In this document: positions 35,341 through 44,662 of the stretch, piece after piece
Position numbering within the stretch: the stretch's first letter is position 1
Layout of the letters: every line of letters starts with the position of its first letter
Program-made: the position numbers and the translations under genes
Notes under the pieces: generated by a model
Databases searched by the model: none
What the model was told of the DNA's origin: nothing
What the model saw: only the letters and a program-made list of their open reading frames with translations
Assembly (NCBI GenBank): GCA_963621885.1
Contig: CAVFFT010000027.1
Coordinates: 1 to 64,000, forward strand
Direction of reading: 5' to 3'
Source: UMGS1519 sp963621885
GTDB taxonomy: Bacteria; Actinomycetota; Coriobacteriia; Coriobacteriales; Eggerthellaceae
Length of the DNA stretch: 64,000 nt

Positions 35341-36450
35341 ATGCCCACCGGCGGCGCGAAGCCCGATAAGGAGCTCGTGCGTTTTATCGACGAGCTTGCG
35401 GGAAGCGACCAGATTCGGGTAGATGAGGATTTGGGCTGCGGCTTTGTCCGTCTTCGCGCAAGCGAAGCGGACAGGCGCCAGGCCCAGCAAGATATCCGTG
35501 GCTGCGAGGATGTTGTCCTCGAGCTGCTCCGCAATTCGCGTGACGCCGGCGCGCGCATCATCTGCGTTGCGACGCGTCGTGATGCTGAAAAGCGCGAGTT
35601 CGTCGTCATTGACGACGGATGCGGCATTCCCGCTTCCATGTGGGATAAAGTCTTCGAACCGCGCGTGACAAGCCGTCTTGACAGCTTCCATGAGGATCTG
35701 TGGGGCGTGCACGGTCGCGGCATGGCACTCTTTTCCATTGCAAGCTCCACGGTGGAGCATCGCGTAGTCGCGTCGGAGGACGGCCGCGGGAGCGCCATTC
35801 GCGTGGTGGCCGATACGACGAAGCTTTCGGAAAAGACCGACCAGTCGAGCCTGCCGCAGTACGCCATCGATGTGAATGGGCGTCGTGTCATGCGAGGTCC
35901 GCGCAACATCAATCGCATTGTGGCAGAGTTCGCGATTGCTCAGCGCAGCAGTTGCCTTGTCTATCTGGGAACGCCGAGCCAGGTGCTGGCGACCCTGGTG
36001 GCGTATGGCAATCGGGCGCTCTCGCGGGTCGAGCGCGCTTTTGCCGCGGACTGGCGCGAGTATGCGCTGTGTCTGTGGCCCGCTTTCGCATCGACTCCGG
36101 AAGAGTTCGTGGAGATTGCCGCGCGGCTTGGCATGGAGATTTCGGCGCGGAGCGCCCGCCGCATTCTTGATGGGGAAACGGCGCCGCTCGCGCCCTTTCT
36201 CGATAGCCTTTCGCCTCAGGCGCCTTCTGTTTCCCAGAAGTCGGGCTCTTCGGCTGCCCGCGCAAGCCGACGGAAGCTTCGCTTTGCCGACGATGATCTG
36301 CATGCCTTTTCCGCCGACGTGACGAAGGCCTTTGGTTCGCTCGCGTCTTCGTATTACCTCAGCGACAAGGTGGAGCCGCAGCTCCGCGTTGGGCGTGATG
36401 GCCTGCATGTTTTCATTCCTTTTGCGGAAGAAGAGGGGGACGTCTCATGA
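35341..36450 (+). CDS. Stand-alone GHKL ATPase with MutL-like motifs
   Basis: A 369-residue soluble protein. The ATPase motifs are complete: N-box LELLRNSRDAGA (near 60-70), G1 DDGCGIP (near 92-98) and G2 GVHGRGMALFSIASS (near 121-135). ELLRNSRDAGA, VTSRL and GRGMALFSIAS mirror MutL (ELVENSLDAGA, ATSKI, GFRGEALASI), while KVFEP recalls histidine-kinase F-boxes. It lacks the phospho-acceptor His and the MutL dimerization and endonuclease regions, and the last 170 residues are unfamiliar. It sits 8 nt after rny and overlaps the next glycosyltransferase by 4 nt, so all three are coupled. Function unknown. Confidence 0.75.
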   Translation: MPTGGAKPDKELVRFIDELAGSDQIRVDEDLGCGFVRLRASEADRRQAQQDIRGCEDVVLELLRNSRDAGARIICVATRRDAEKREFVVIDDGCGIPASMWDKVFEPRVTSRLDSFHEDLWGVHGRGMALFSIASSTVEHRVVASEDGRGSAIRVVADTTKLSEKTDQSSLPQYAIDVNGRRVMRGPRNINRIVAEFAIAQRSSCLVYLGTPSQVLATLVAYGNRALSRVERAFAADWREYALCLWPAFASTPEEFVEIAARLGMEISARSARRILDGETAPLAPFLDSLSPQAPSVSQKSGSSAARASRRKLRFADDDLHAFSADVTKAFGSLASSYYLSDKVEPQLRVGRDGLHVFIPFAEEEGDVS

Positions 36451-37466
36451 ATCCGCGGGTAAGCGTCATTGTTCCGATGTACAACGTCGAAGCCTATGTG
36501 GGCGAATGCATTCAGTCGCTTCTGCACCAGGACTTCGCCGATTTCGAAGTCATCTGCGTCGATAGCGGCTCCCATGACGCGACGATGCAGGTGGCGCAGG
36601 CCGCAGCGGGCGGCGATGCGCGTTTCACGTTCATCCAGGGCGAGGACAAGGGACAATCGGTCGCCCGCAATCGGGCACTTGAGTGTGTGCGGGGCGATTA
36701 CCTGCTGAATCTCGATTCGGACGACTATTACCTGCCGCAGACGATCGGTTCGCTCGTGAAGCGCGCCGATAACGACAATCTCGACATACTCTTCTTTTCG
36801 GCGGAAACCTTCTACGAGAGCGCGGCAATCGCGCGGAGCAATCCCGAGCCGCAGGCGAACCGGCCGGACGTTCCCGGCATCATGACGGGTGCCCAGATGT
36901 ATGTCGCGATGGAAGAGTCGGGCGCATTTCGGCCGTCCGCTTGCTTCTATCTCATGCGGCGCGACCTTGTCGAGGGCGCGAGCCTGTGTTTCGTCGAAGG
37001 CATCATCCACGAGGACTTGCTGTTCACGATGCAGCTGGTTCCCCTTGCTTCGCGTTGCGCCTTCCTGAACGAGTGCTTCTACCGCCGTCGCATGCGTGCG
37101 GGCTCGACGATGACGACCACGCGCGGCATTCGCAATATCGAGGGGCATCTGGTTGCCTCTATGCGTATGGAGGAATGGCTGAGCGAGCACAACGCGGACT
37201 ACGACGACGCTTTCTGCGATGCCTATGCGCACCGTATTCATGCCACTTGGGACCTTATCGCCCACGACGTGCGAACGGTGGGCAAGGCGGAGGTCGAGGC
37301 GTTCCGCGCGTCGCTTTCCCGCAAGGAGCGCATTGCGCTTGATCTTCACGGCATTGAGCCCGCTCGTTCTCTTGACGAGCTTTACGGCTCGACGACCTGG
37401 CGTGTGGGGCACGCGATAACCGCGGTTCCCGGCGCGATCAAAGACCGGGTCCGAAGCCGGCGCTAG
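36447..37466 (+). CDS. GT2 family glycosyltransferase
   Basis: A 339-residue enzyme with SVIVPMYNVEAYVGECIQSLL, CVDSGSHDAT, GQSVARNRALE and the acidic site LNLDSDDYYLP (near 90), a variant of the usual DDD. The C-terminal third is helical without a membrane segment. It overlaps the GHKL ATPase gene (ATGA). It probably acts on a surface glycan; specificity cannot be read. Confidence 0.85.
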   Translation: MNPRVSVIVPMYNVEAYVGECIQSLLHQDFADFEVICVDSGSHDATMQVAQAAAGGDARFTFIQGEDKGQSVARNRALECVRGDYLLNLDSDDYYLPQTIGSLVKRADNDNLDILFFSAETFYESAAIARSNPEPQANRPDVPGIMTGAQMYVAMEESGAFRPSACFYLMRRDLVEGASLCFVEGIIHEDLLFTMQLVPLASRCAFLNECFYRRRMRAGSTMTTTRGIRNIEGHLVASMRMEEWLSEHNADYDDAFCDAYAHRIHATWDLIAHDVRTVGKAEVEAFRASLSRKERIALDLHGIEPARSLDELYGSTTWRVGHAITAVPGAIKDRVRSRR

Positions 37467-37664
37467 GGGAGATTCTCCCTTGGTGCGAAGCCGTTGCGAG
37501 GGAGAGGCTTTCCTGCGTCCTGTGCCCCTTCTTCGGGCATGTCCCGCGCCTCTAGCAACCGATGGATTTCGCGAGGCTGAAGCCAGCGCGAGGGGCGGCT
37601 TTTGCCTCGTAAACCGTATCCGCCACGAGGTGTATATGCCATGTGTCGTGCGTTTGTATCACGC
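37467..37664. other. Intergenic gap, no gene seen
   Basis: Right after the glycosyltransferase stop, GGGAG-ATT-CTCCC forms a short hairpin followed by TT, a weak terminator. The rest, up to the spoVS promoter, holds no supported gene. Confidence 0.4.
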
Positions 37665-37694
37665 TTGACCATGATTGCCCGTGTTCGTTAGAAT
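37665..37694 (+). promoter_or_regulatory. Promoter of spoVS
   Basis: TTGACC (37665-37670) and TAGAAT (37689-37694) with an 18-bp spacer form a good vegetative promoter. Transcription would start near 37701, leaving an A-rich leader of about 85 nt before the GTG at 37787. Confidence 0.65.
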
Positions 37695-37786
37695 GCTACA
37701 GTTAGTAAGGTCGCCGAACTAGGCGATAAGCGTTACCAAAAGAATCAAAGCAAACGCAGATCAAACGTAGAACACGAAGGATATAC

Positions 37787-38131
37787 GTGGCAGGCACTAT
37801 GGAAAAGCAGAATATCGGATGCCTTAAGGTGTCCTCTCATTCATCCCCGGCTTCGGTGGCGGGCGCCATTGCGGGCATGATCAAAGACGGGTCTCACGCC
37901 GATATCCAGGCGGTTGGAGCTGGCGCGGTGAATCAAGCGGTGAAGGCGATCGCGATTTCGCGCGGATTCCTGTCACCGGTGGGCATCGAGATTGTCTGCG
38001 TTCCCGCTTTCGCCGATATCGTTATCGACGGCGAATATCGCACTGCCATTCGCTTTACGGTCGAACCGCGCACGCCGGTAGGTGACGCGTCGGCGACTCC
38101 GGCAGCTCCGACAGCGGCGACGACGGAATAG
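37787..38131 (+). CDS. spoVS: SpoVS-family protein
   Basis: A 114-residue protein with the SpoVS core: LKVSSHSSPASVAGAIAG, the central AVGAGAVNQAVKAIAI and the final DIVIDGEYRTAIRFTVEP. SpoVS folds like Alba-type nucleic-acid binding proteins. It affects sporulation in Bacillus but also occurs in non-sporulating bacteria, where its role is unclear. The GTG has GAAGGA 7 nt upstream. The Ala/Thr-rich tail is extra. It stands between rny and miaB, as in Firmicutes. Confidence 0.93.
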   Translation: MAGTMEKQNIGCLKVSSHSSPASVAGAIAGMIKDGSHADIQAVGAGAVNQAVKAIAISRGFLSPVGIEIVCVPAFADIVIDGEYRTAIRFTVEPRTPVGDASATPAAPTAATTE

Positions 38132-38170
38132 CGCGCCCCTACGGCGGCATTCCTTGTCTTGGGGAATACG

Positions 38171-39541
38171 ATGAACCCTGTTTTCAATAATCTGACTTTC
38201 TGCGTCCACACCTTCGGATGCCAAATGAACAAGCACGATTCCGAGCGGGTCACGGGCATGCTCGAGGCCTTGGGCGCCCTGCAGGTTCCCGATATCGAAT
38301 CGGCTGACGTTGTGATATTCATGACCTGCTGCGTGCGTGAGGCGGCCGATGTGCGCCTGCGTGGCCAGGTCAATTCCATGAAGAACATTCCGCCGCGCCC
38401 TGGCTCGCCGCTCGGACGGCGCCATGTGGCGATTGGCGGCTGCATTGGCCAGCGCGATGGCGAAGCGCTTGTGCGCGAGCTGCCGGGTGTCGACGTGGTT
38501 TTCGGCACGATGAATCTTGCCTCGCTGCCTCACCTGATTCAGGAGGCGATTGAGGATCATGGCGCGCAGGTCGAGGTGCTCGATTCCCTTGCGGAATTTC
38601 CGACAAGCCTGCCTTCTCATCGCGAAAAGAACTGGAGCGCCTGGCTTCCCATCACCATCGGCTGCAACAACTTCTGCTCGTACTGCATCGTTCCCTATGT
38701 GAGGGGACGCGAGAAATCGCGGCCGCTTGACGACATCACCCGCGAGGCGCGTGGCCTCGTGCTGAGCGGCGCCAAGGAGATCACGCTGCTGGGACAAAAC
38801 GTCAATTCCTACGGGCGAGACCTGTATGGCGAACCGCGTTTCGCGCAGGTACTTGACGCCGTGCACGAATCGGGTGTGCGCTATCTGCGTTTCGCGACAA
38901 GCCACCCCAAGGATCTGAGCGATGAGGTCATCGAGAAGATCGGCTCGCTCGAGCGGGTCGCGCCTGCCCTCCATTTGGCGGCGCAATCCGGATCTGACCG
39001 GATTCTGAAGCTTATGAACAGGCGCTATACCGCCGAGCATTATCTGGGTCTTATCGAGAAGGTGCGTGCTGCGCGTCCCGATATCGCCCTTTCGACCGAT
39101 ATCATCGTGGGCTTCCCGGGCGAAACCGAAGAGGATTTCCAGGCGACGCTCGATCTGGTTGAAGCGGTGGGCTACACACAGGTGTTCACGTTCATCTACT
39201 CGCCGCGTGAGGGAACACCGGCGGCGCGCATGAAGGATGACACGCCGCGCGAGGTGATTCAGGAGCGCTTCGACAGGCTCCGCGCTTTGGTGGAGAAGAA
39301 GGCGTGGGAAGCGAACAAGCGCGACGAGGGGCATGAGATCGAGGTGCTGGTCGAAAGCGTGAACCGCAAGGATGCACGCGCGGTTTCGGGACGCAGCCCG
39401 AAGAACCAGAATGTCCACGTGTCTCTTCCGGAAAGCCAAGACCCCGCCGCTCTCGTGGGAAGCGTGGTGTCCGCTCGGGTGGACGACGCACGCCCCTGGT
39501 ATTTGCGCGCCTCTTTCACGGGCGTGCTGGACAATTCATGA
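38171..39541 (+). CDS. miaB: tRNA-2-methylthio-N6-dimethylallyladenosine synthase MiaB
   Basis: A 456-residue radical SAM methylthiotransferase. It has HTFGCQMNKHDSERV at the N-terminus, cluster cysteines in MTCCVRE and GGCIGQR, and the radical SAM motif CNNFCSYCIVPYVRGRE. A TRAM domain lies at the C-terminus. It adds the 2-methylthio group to i6A37 of tRNAs reading U-starting codons. The ATG at 38171 follows a GGGGA site. The miaA start overlaps its stop by 4 nt, so the two steps of the same tRNA modification are coupled. Confidence 0.96.
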   Translation: MNPVFNNLTFCVHTFGCQMNKHDSERVTGMLEALGALQVPDIESADVVIFMTCCVREAADVRLRGQVNSMKNIPPRPGSPLGRRHVAIGGCIGQRDGEALVRELPGVDVVFGTMNLASLPHLIQEAIEDHGAQVEVLDSLAEFPTSLPSHREKNWSAWLPITIGCNNFCSYCIVPYVRGREKSRPLDDITREARGLVLSGAKEITLLGQNVNSYGRDLYGEPRFAQVLDAVHESGVRYLRFATSHPKDLSDEVIEKIGSLERVAPALHLAAQSGSDRILKLMNRRYTAEHYLGLIEKVRAARPDIALSTDIIVGFPGETEEDFQATLDLVEAVGYTQVFTFIYSPREGTPAARMKDDTPREVIQERFDRLRALVEKKAWEANKRDEGHEIEVLVESVNRKDARAVSGRSPKNQNVHVSLPESQDPAALVGSVVSARVDDARPWYLRASFTGVLDNS

Positions 39542-40485
39542 GTTTCATTCCCGAACTGCACGCGCCTCTCATCATCATTGCCGGGCCGACCGCGTCTGGC
39601 AAAAGCGATCTTGCGCAGGATGTGGCCGAAGCGGTTGACGGCGAGGTGATCAGCGCCGACTCCATGCAGGTGTATCGCCGCATGGACATTGGCACGGGCA
39701 AGCTGCCGCGCGAAGAGCGCCGCGTACCCCATTGGGGAATCGACCTCGTTGATCCGGGCGAGCCGTATTCGGTCGCCCTTTATCAGGATTACGCGCGCCG
39801 CAAGGCGGCCGAAATTGATGCGCGCGGCAAGCGCGTCATCTTGTGTGGCGGAACGGGATTCTACATTCGTGGCGTGATTGACGACTACGAATATCCGGCG
39901 GGCGAGCAGCGGGGGAACGCCATCCGCGAGAAATATCTGGCCTTGCTTTCGGAGATTGGTCCTGATGCGCTGTGGAGCCTGCTTAACGACCGTGATGCGG
40001 CGTCGGCAGCGCTTATCGCTCCGAATGACACGAAGCGCGTCATTCGCGCGTTTGAGCTTCTGAATGAGGGCACAAGTTATGCTGCCCAAAGGGGGCGCTT
40101 GAAGCATATTCCCCAGGTGGTGCCGGCGGTCTATATCGCGCTGGCGCGGGATACGGCCGAGCTGAATGCGCGTATCGAGCGCCGGGTTGACGCCATGCGT
40201 GAAGCGGGCCTGGTCGATGAGGTGCGTGGTCTGATTGCGGACGGTTTCCGCGAGGCGATTACCGCGCCGCAGGCGATTGGCTACAAGGAGATTGTGGCGG
40301 CGCTCGATGGCGAATACGAAATGGACGAGGCTTTCGAGCTTATCAAGCGTGCGACCAGGCGCTATGCCAAGCGGCAACGCACCTGGTTCCGCGGTGATTC
40401 ACGTGTGAGGTGGGTTGAGATTGACGAGCCCGCGCAAACGCTCGAACGCGTGCTTGACGTGTGTCGGAGCGAGAACGCGCTTTAG
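39538..40485 (+). CDS. miaA: tRNA dimethylallyltransferase MiaA
   Basis: A 315-residue enzyme that transfers dimethylallyl from DMAPP to A37 of tRNA. It has the P-loop IAGPTASGKSDLAQ, SADSMQVYRRMDIGTGKL, the DPGEPYSVALYQDYA block and the C-terminal RYAKRQRTWFRGD signature. It overlaps miaB (ATGA). Confidence 0.97.
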   Translation: MSFIPELHAPLIIIAGPTASGKSDLAQDVAEAVDGEVISADSMQVYRRMDIGTGKLPREERRVPHWGIDLVDPGEPYSVALYQDYARRKAAEIDARGKRVILCGGTGFYIRGVIDDYEYPAGEQRGNAIREKYLALLSEIGPDALWSLLNDRDAASAALIAPNDTKRVIRAFELLNEGTSYAAQRGRLKHIPQVVPAVYIALARDTAELNARIERRVDAMREAGLVDEVRGLIADGFREAITAPQAIGYKEIVAALDGEYEMDEAFELIKRATRRYAKRQRTWFRGDSRVRWVEIDEPAQTLERVLDVCRSENAL

Positions 40486-40643
40486 CTTGTGGCGCAGCCG
40501 CGGTGGCGCGCGGCATGGGGCGCCCTTTAAAAGCGACGCGTCGCTACATCATTTGCAGCGGCGCGTTTGAATTCGCTGAATGCATGCCGCAGCAGCTACC
40601 GCGGCGCCAGGTTACATCTTCGGTCAGGTCGCGTCTGTTCGCT

Positions 40644-41573
40644 TTAATCCTCGTCGGGCAGGCTCATGGTGCCGGTGAAGCTCGTTGCCGCCGCGCCGGT
40701 CATGAACACGTGGTCGTTCTCCGCCCAGCGGATGTGAAGCATGCCGCCCAGCAGCTGCACGTCGTTCTCACGGCCCGCACGACCCGTGAGGGTCGCCGCC
40801 ACACTCGTGGCGCAGGTGCCGGTTCCGCAGGCGAGCGTCTCGCCGTCGCCGCGCTCATAGACGCGCATCTCGATATGGTCGCCCGCGCACACGGCGAACT
40901 CTATGTTCGCCTTGGCGGGGAAGACCGGATTGCTTTCGAACCAGGCGCCCACACGCGCGATATCAAGCGTTGCGAGCAATTTTTCGCTCGAGGTGAAGAG
41001 AATCTCCGGAAGAGCCTCGATGTCGTCAAGGAAGCAGACCGCATGCGGGTTTCCCATGCTGACGCAGGTGAAGGCAAAATCGCCCCAGGGGGAAGAGACG
41101 GCGGCTTCGCGCACGTACTCCGTGCCCTGTTCGGTGCGGGCGTTTGCCGGAAGGGTGGTGGGAACATCCTGCGGCTTCAGGATGGGTTCGCCCATGTCAA
41201 CGGTGGCTACTGTGAGAAGACCCTGCTCATCGACCTGGTAGCTGATGGGCTTGGCGCCAGCGCGCGTGCCGGCGACCAGCTTTCCGGCGGCGGGGTCGAC
41301 GATGCGGTGGTCGACAAGGTACTTCGCGAAGCAGCGCACGCCGTTGCCACACATTTCCGCGAGGCTTCCGTCCGCATTGAAGTAATGCATGAAGGCGTCG
41401 CAGGAATCCTCTTTCGCGGGGCGCACCAGAATGACACCGTCGGCACCTACGCCGAAATGGCGGTCGCAAATCGCGCTGACCTGCGCGGGAGTCGGTTCCC
41501 AGCGCGCTTCGAGATCGTCAACAAACACGAAATCGTTTCCGAGTCCGTTCATCTTGGTGAATGAGAATTCCAT
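40644..41573 (-). CDS. dapF: Diaminopimelate epimerase
   Basis: A 309-residue enzyme converting LL- to meso-diaminopimelate. Start MEFSFTKMNGLGNDFVFVD, first catalytic Cys in MCGNGVRCFAKYL, second in ACGTGTCATSVAA. GGAGC precedes the ATG by 7 nt. It faces miaA (convergent) and diverges from hflX. With dapA and dapB it supplies the cross-linking residue of peptidoglycan. Confidence 0.96.
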   Translation of the reverse strand: MEFSFTKMNGLGNDFVFVDDLEARWEPTPAQVSAICDRHFGVGADGVILVRPAKEDSCDAFMHYFNADGSLAEMCGNGVRCFAKYLVDHRIVDPAAGKLVAGTRAGAKPISYQVDEQGLLTVATVDMGEPILKPQDVPTTLPANARTEQGTEYVREAAVSSPWGDFAFTCVSMGNPHAVCFLDDIEALPEILFTSSEKLLATLDIARVGAWFESNPVFPAKANIEFAVCAGDHIEMRVYERGDGETLACGTGTCATSVAATLTGRAGRENDVQLLGGMLHIRWAENDHVFMTGAAATSFTGTMSLPDED

Positions 41574-41880
41574 GGCATGCTCCTCTGCCTTGCGTGTTTA
41601 GTGGGCGTCATTGTAGGGCCTGAGTGTTGCGAACACGTTACCAGTATATTCGAGCGCGCTCTCGCTTCGGCGACTGGGTGTGTGCGGTGGCCCGGCCTGG
41701 TGGGCGCAACTATTCATGCCGTCGCGATCGCCGGGCGCTTAGGTGCGCTTCTCCTGCCGTGGAGCCGTTCGCATGTCGCGAGCGCCTTCAGCGTGGCGAT
41801 CCGGCTGCTTGTGAGCATCTGCGGTGCATGGCGATTCGGTTCCCGCGGGCTATTGGCATGCCCGTGTGGTGAGGATGCGC
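41574..41880. other. Divergent intergenic gap between dapF and hflX
   Basis: About 310 bp of GC-rich sequence. No reading frame with a good start, no strong hairpin and no convincing dapF promoter were seen. Confidence 0.4.
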
Positions 41881-41886
41881 TAGAAT
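41881..41886 (+). promoter_or_regulatory. -10 box placing the hflX start codon at the mRNA end
   Basis: TAGAAT ends 7 bp before the hflX ATG at 41894. Transcription 6-8 bp past a -10 box would begin at or next to that A, giving a leaderless message. The 7 nt in between contain no Shine-Dalgarno sequence, which fits. A TTGGCA at 41853 is 22 bp upstream, too far for a normal -35. Confidence 0.5.
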
Positions 41887-41893
41887 ACGCGTC

Positions 41894-43174
41894 ATGGCTG
41901 AATACCAATCTGACATGGAATCGCGCGAACGCGCTCTGCTCGTGGGGGTGGAGCGTCCGGGTGTCACCTGGCCGCTCGCCTCGTCGCTCGAAGAGCTGCG
42001 GCGCCTGGCTGAAACCGCCGGGGTTGAAGTGATAGCGCAAACCTCGCAACGGCTGGAGAAGCCGAATCCCCGCACCTTTGTCGGCAGCGGCAAAGCGGAG
42101 GAAATCGCCGAGATTTGCCTTGCCGATGCGATTGACGTCGTGATTTTCGACGATGAGCTCACGCCGAGTCAGCAGTCGAATCTGGAAAAGGCGGTTGGCC
42201 GCGATGTGAAGGTCATCGACCGTACCGCTCTCATTCTCGATATCTTTGGCCTGCATGCGACCACGAAGGAAGGCCGTTTGCAGGTGCGCCTTGCGCAGAA
42301 CGAGTACCTTTACCCGCGCCTGCGCGGCATGTGGGCACATCTTGCGAGCAATCGCATGGGCGGTGGCGTCGGAAGCCGTTTCGGCGAAGGCGAAAGCCAG
42401 CTGGAAGTCGACCGCCGTATCGTGCGCGACCGCATCACGTCGATTCGCCGTCAGCTGAAGGACCTTGAGCGCAATCGCGCGGTCCAGCGCAAGCGCCGGC
42501 AGGAAAGCGGCGTCTTTCGCGTCGCGCTGGCGGGCTACACCAATGCGGGAAAGTCCTCGCTCCTGAACCAGCTGACCGACGCAGGTGTGCTCAGCTACGA
42601 CAAGCTTTTCGCGACGCTCGATTCGAAAAGCAAGAAGCTTGCCTTGCCTGATGGCCGCGAGGTGACGCTCACCGACACCGTCGGCTTCATTCAAAAGCTG
42701 CCGACGAAGCTTGTTGAAAGCTTCAAGAGCACGCTCGATGAGATTAGCGAGGCGAGCCTTATCCTGCTGGTGGTGGACGCGGCGGATGTCGACAACGAAC
42801 GTCAGATGCGGACGGTCGCGAATGTGCTCGGCCAGATCGGCGCGGGGGACATCAGGCGCGTTCTCGTGTTCAACAAGATTGATCTGCTTGACCATGACGC
42901 GCGCACGGCGCTTCGTCTGCGCTATCCCGACGCGCTGTTCATCAGCGCGAAAACGGGTGACGGGCTCGACGAGCTGCTCGCAACCATTCAGCAGGCGGCC
43001 GCCGACACCGGATACGTGTTCCAGGTGCTCATTCCCTATAGCCGGGGTGACATCACGGATATCGCCCATCGGAAGTGCCACATCATTTCCGAAGAGCATA
43101 CGGCCGAAGGGACGCGTATGAAAGTGCAGGTGAGCGCTCCCTATAAGGCGCTCTTCGCACAGTGGAGCGAATAA
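41894..43174 (+). CDS. hflX: GTPase HflX
   Basis: A 426-residue ribosome-associated GTPase that splits or rescues stalled ribosomes. The N-terminal domain has NPRTFVGSGKAEEI and the glycine loop GGGVGSRFGEGESQLEVDRR. The G domain has G1 GYTNAGKSSLLN, DTVGFIQKLP and NKIDL. A short C-terminal domain follows. The gene seems to lack a ribosome binding site and may be translated leaderless. Position after miaB-miaA matches the gene order in many bacteria. Confidence 0.96.
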   Translation: MAEYQSDMESRERALLVGVERPGVTWPLASSLEELRRLAETAGVEVIAQTSQRLEKPNPRTFVGSGKAEEIAEICLADAIDVVIFDDELTPSQQSNLEKAVGRDVKVIDRTALILDIFGLHATTKEGRLQVRLAQNEYLYPRLRGMWAHLASNRMGGGVGSRFGEGESQLEVDRRIVRDRITSIRRQLKDLERNRAVQRKRRQESGVFRVALAGYTNAGKSSLLNQLTDAGVLSYDKLFATLDSKSKKLALPDGREVTLTDTVGFIQKLPTKLVESFKSTLDEISEASLILLVVDAADVDNERQMRTVANVLGQIGAGDIRRVLVFNKIDLLDHDARTALRLRYPDALFISAKTGDGLDELLATIQQAAADTGYVFQVLIPYSRGDITDIAHRKCHIISEEHTAEGTRMKVQVSAPYKALFAQWSE

Positions 43175-43391
43175 GGCGGCCAAGCTCGGCGGAACGCGCT
43201 TGAACGTTAGCGCGGCGCGATGCCTTGCGACATCCGATGGGCGCCACGCGCCCGACGAGCGATGCGAGTGACGGTGATGACGTGGTGATGGCGGTATGAC
43301 GGCCGGTTTTCGCCAATTGAGCGGGATACTGAAAAGGACGCATAGCGGCTTCGCAAAAGGCGGGGCTGCAGCAATAAAGGAGGACGGTTCA

Positions 43392-44504
43392 ATGTACGAC
43401 TATCTGGTGGTTGGCGCGGGAATCTCCGCTGCGGTGTTCGCTCACGAGGCGGCAGCGGTGGGCAAGACCTGCCTTGTCATCGACAGGCGCGACCATATCG
43501 CGGGCAATGTCTACTGCGAAGAGATCGAGGGCATCAACGTGCACCGCTATGGCGCGCACATTTTCCATACCTCCATCAGACGGGTCTGGGATTACGTGAA
43601 CCGCTTCGCCGAGTTCAACAACTATGTGAACTCGCCGGTCGCGGTCTATGGCAACGAGATGTACAACCTGCCGTTCAACATGAACACCTTCGTGCAGATG
43701 TGGGATGACGTGCGCACGCCGGCGCAGGCCAAGGCGAAGATCGCCGCTCAGGTGGCCGAAGCGGGCATTGGTGAGCCGCAGAATCTCGAGGAGCAGGCCT
43801 TGTCGCTCGTGGGTCGCGACGTGTACGAGAAGCTCGTGCGCGGCTATACCGAAAAGCAGTGGGGCCGCGATTGCCGCGAGCTGCCCGCGAGCATCATCAA
43901 GCGCCTTCCGTGCCGCTTCCGTTTCGACAACAACTACTTCAACGACCGCTGGCAGGGCATTCCCATGGGCGGCTACACGAAGATGGTCGCAAACATGTTT
44001 GGCGATACGGAGATTCGCCTGAACACCGAATATCGCGACTTCATCGCGGAGAACCCGGACATCGCCCGCAAGACCATCTACTGCGGCCCCATCGACGAGT
44101 TCTACAACTACGAGCTCGGCCGTCTTGAGTACCGTTCCCTTCGTTTTGAAACGGAGCTGCTCGACGAGGAGAACCACCAGGGCAATGCGGTGGTGAACTA
44201 CACCGAGCGTTCGGTGCCGTGGACCCGCATCATCGAGCACAAGCATTTCGAGTACGGCGAGCAGCCGAAGACAGTCATCACGCGTGAGTATCCGGCGGAT
44301 TGGGCGCCGGGTGACGAGCCCTACTATCCCATCAACGACGAGCGCAACAGCTCGCTCTATCAGCAGTATGCGGAAAAGGCCGCGGCGGACGACTCAATCG
44401 TGTTCGCCGGCCGTTTGGGCACCTACAGCTACTACGACATGGACAAGGCGATTGAGGCCGCGTTCGAGCTGGTTGAAAAGGAATTGGGCGTGACGGTGGA
44501 GTAA
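43392..44504 (+). CDS. glf: UDP-galactopyranose mutase
   Basis: A 370-residue flavoenzyme that interconverts UDP-galactopyranose and UDP-galactofuranose. It has the FAD-binding VVGAGISAAVFA, RDHIAGNVY, GAHIFHTS, NLPFNMNTF and the C-terminal FAGRLGTYSYYDMDKAIE. ATG 43392 has AAAGGAGG 8 nt upstream. It supplies the donor for the galactofuranosyltransferase-like genes at 11733 and 12673, which lie 30 kb away. Confidence 0.96.
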   Translation: MYDYLVVGAGISAAVFAHEAAAVGKTCLVIDRRDHIAGNVYCEEIEGINVHRYGAHIFHTSIRRVWDYVNRFAEFNNYVNSPVAVYGNEMYNLPFNMNTFVQMWDDVRTPAQAKAKIAAQVAEAGIGEPQNLEEQALSLVGRDVYEKLVRGYTEKQWGRDCRELPASIIKRLPCRFRFDNNYFNDRWQGIPMGGYTKMVANMFGDTEIRLNTEYRDFIAENPDIARKTIYCGPIDEFYNYELGRLEYRSLRFETELLDEENHQGNAVVNYTERSVPWTRIIEHKHFEYGEQPKTVITREYPADWAPGDEPYYPINDERNSSLYQQYAEKAAADDSIVFAGRLGTYSYYDMDKAIEAAFELVEKELGVTVE

Positions 44505-44527
44505 ATCTCCACGCGGTTCGAAGAATA

Positions 44528-44555
44528 GATGTGCTTTCACACGGGGAAGCACATC
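44528..44555 (+). other. Stem-loop after glf
   Basis: GATGTGCTT and AAGCACATC pair over 9 bp with a 10-nt loop, 24 nt after the glf stop. There is no T-run, so it may protect the mRNA end or act as a Rho-dependent or weak terminator. Confidence 0.45.
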
Positions 44556-44662
44556 GCCGCTTATACTTGACCGCCGGGTTTGCTAACAGGCAAAACACGC
44601 GATAGAAGCAGAACGCAACACGCGATAGAAGAAAGCGCGCGACTGAATGCGAGGAGGTCGTT

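Noticed and set aside
40461..41564. Plus-strand frame opposite dapF
   Set aside because: dapF has both catalytic cysteines and a normal length on the minus strand; the plus frame has no recognisable motif.
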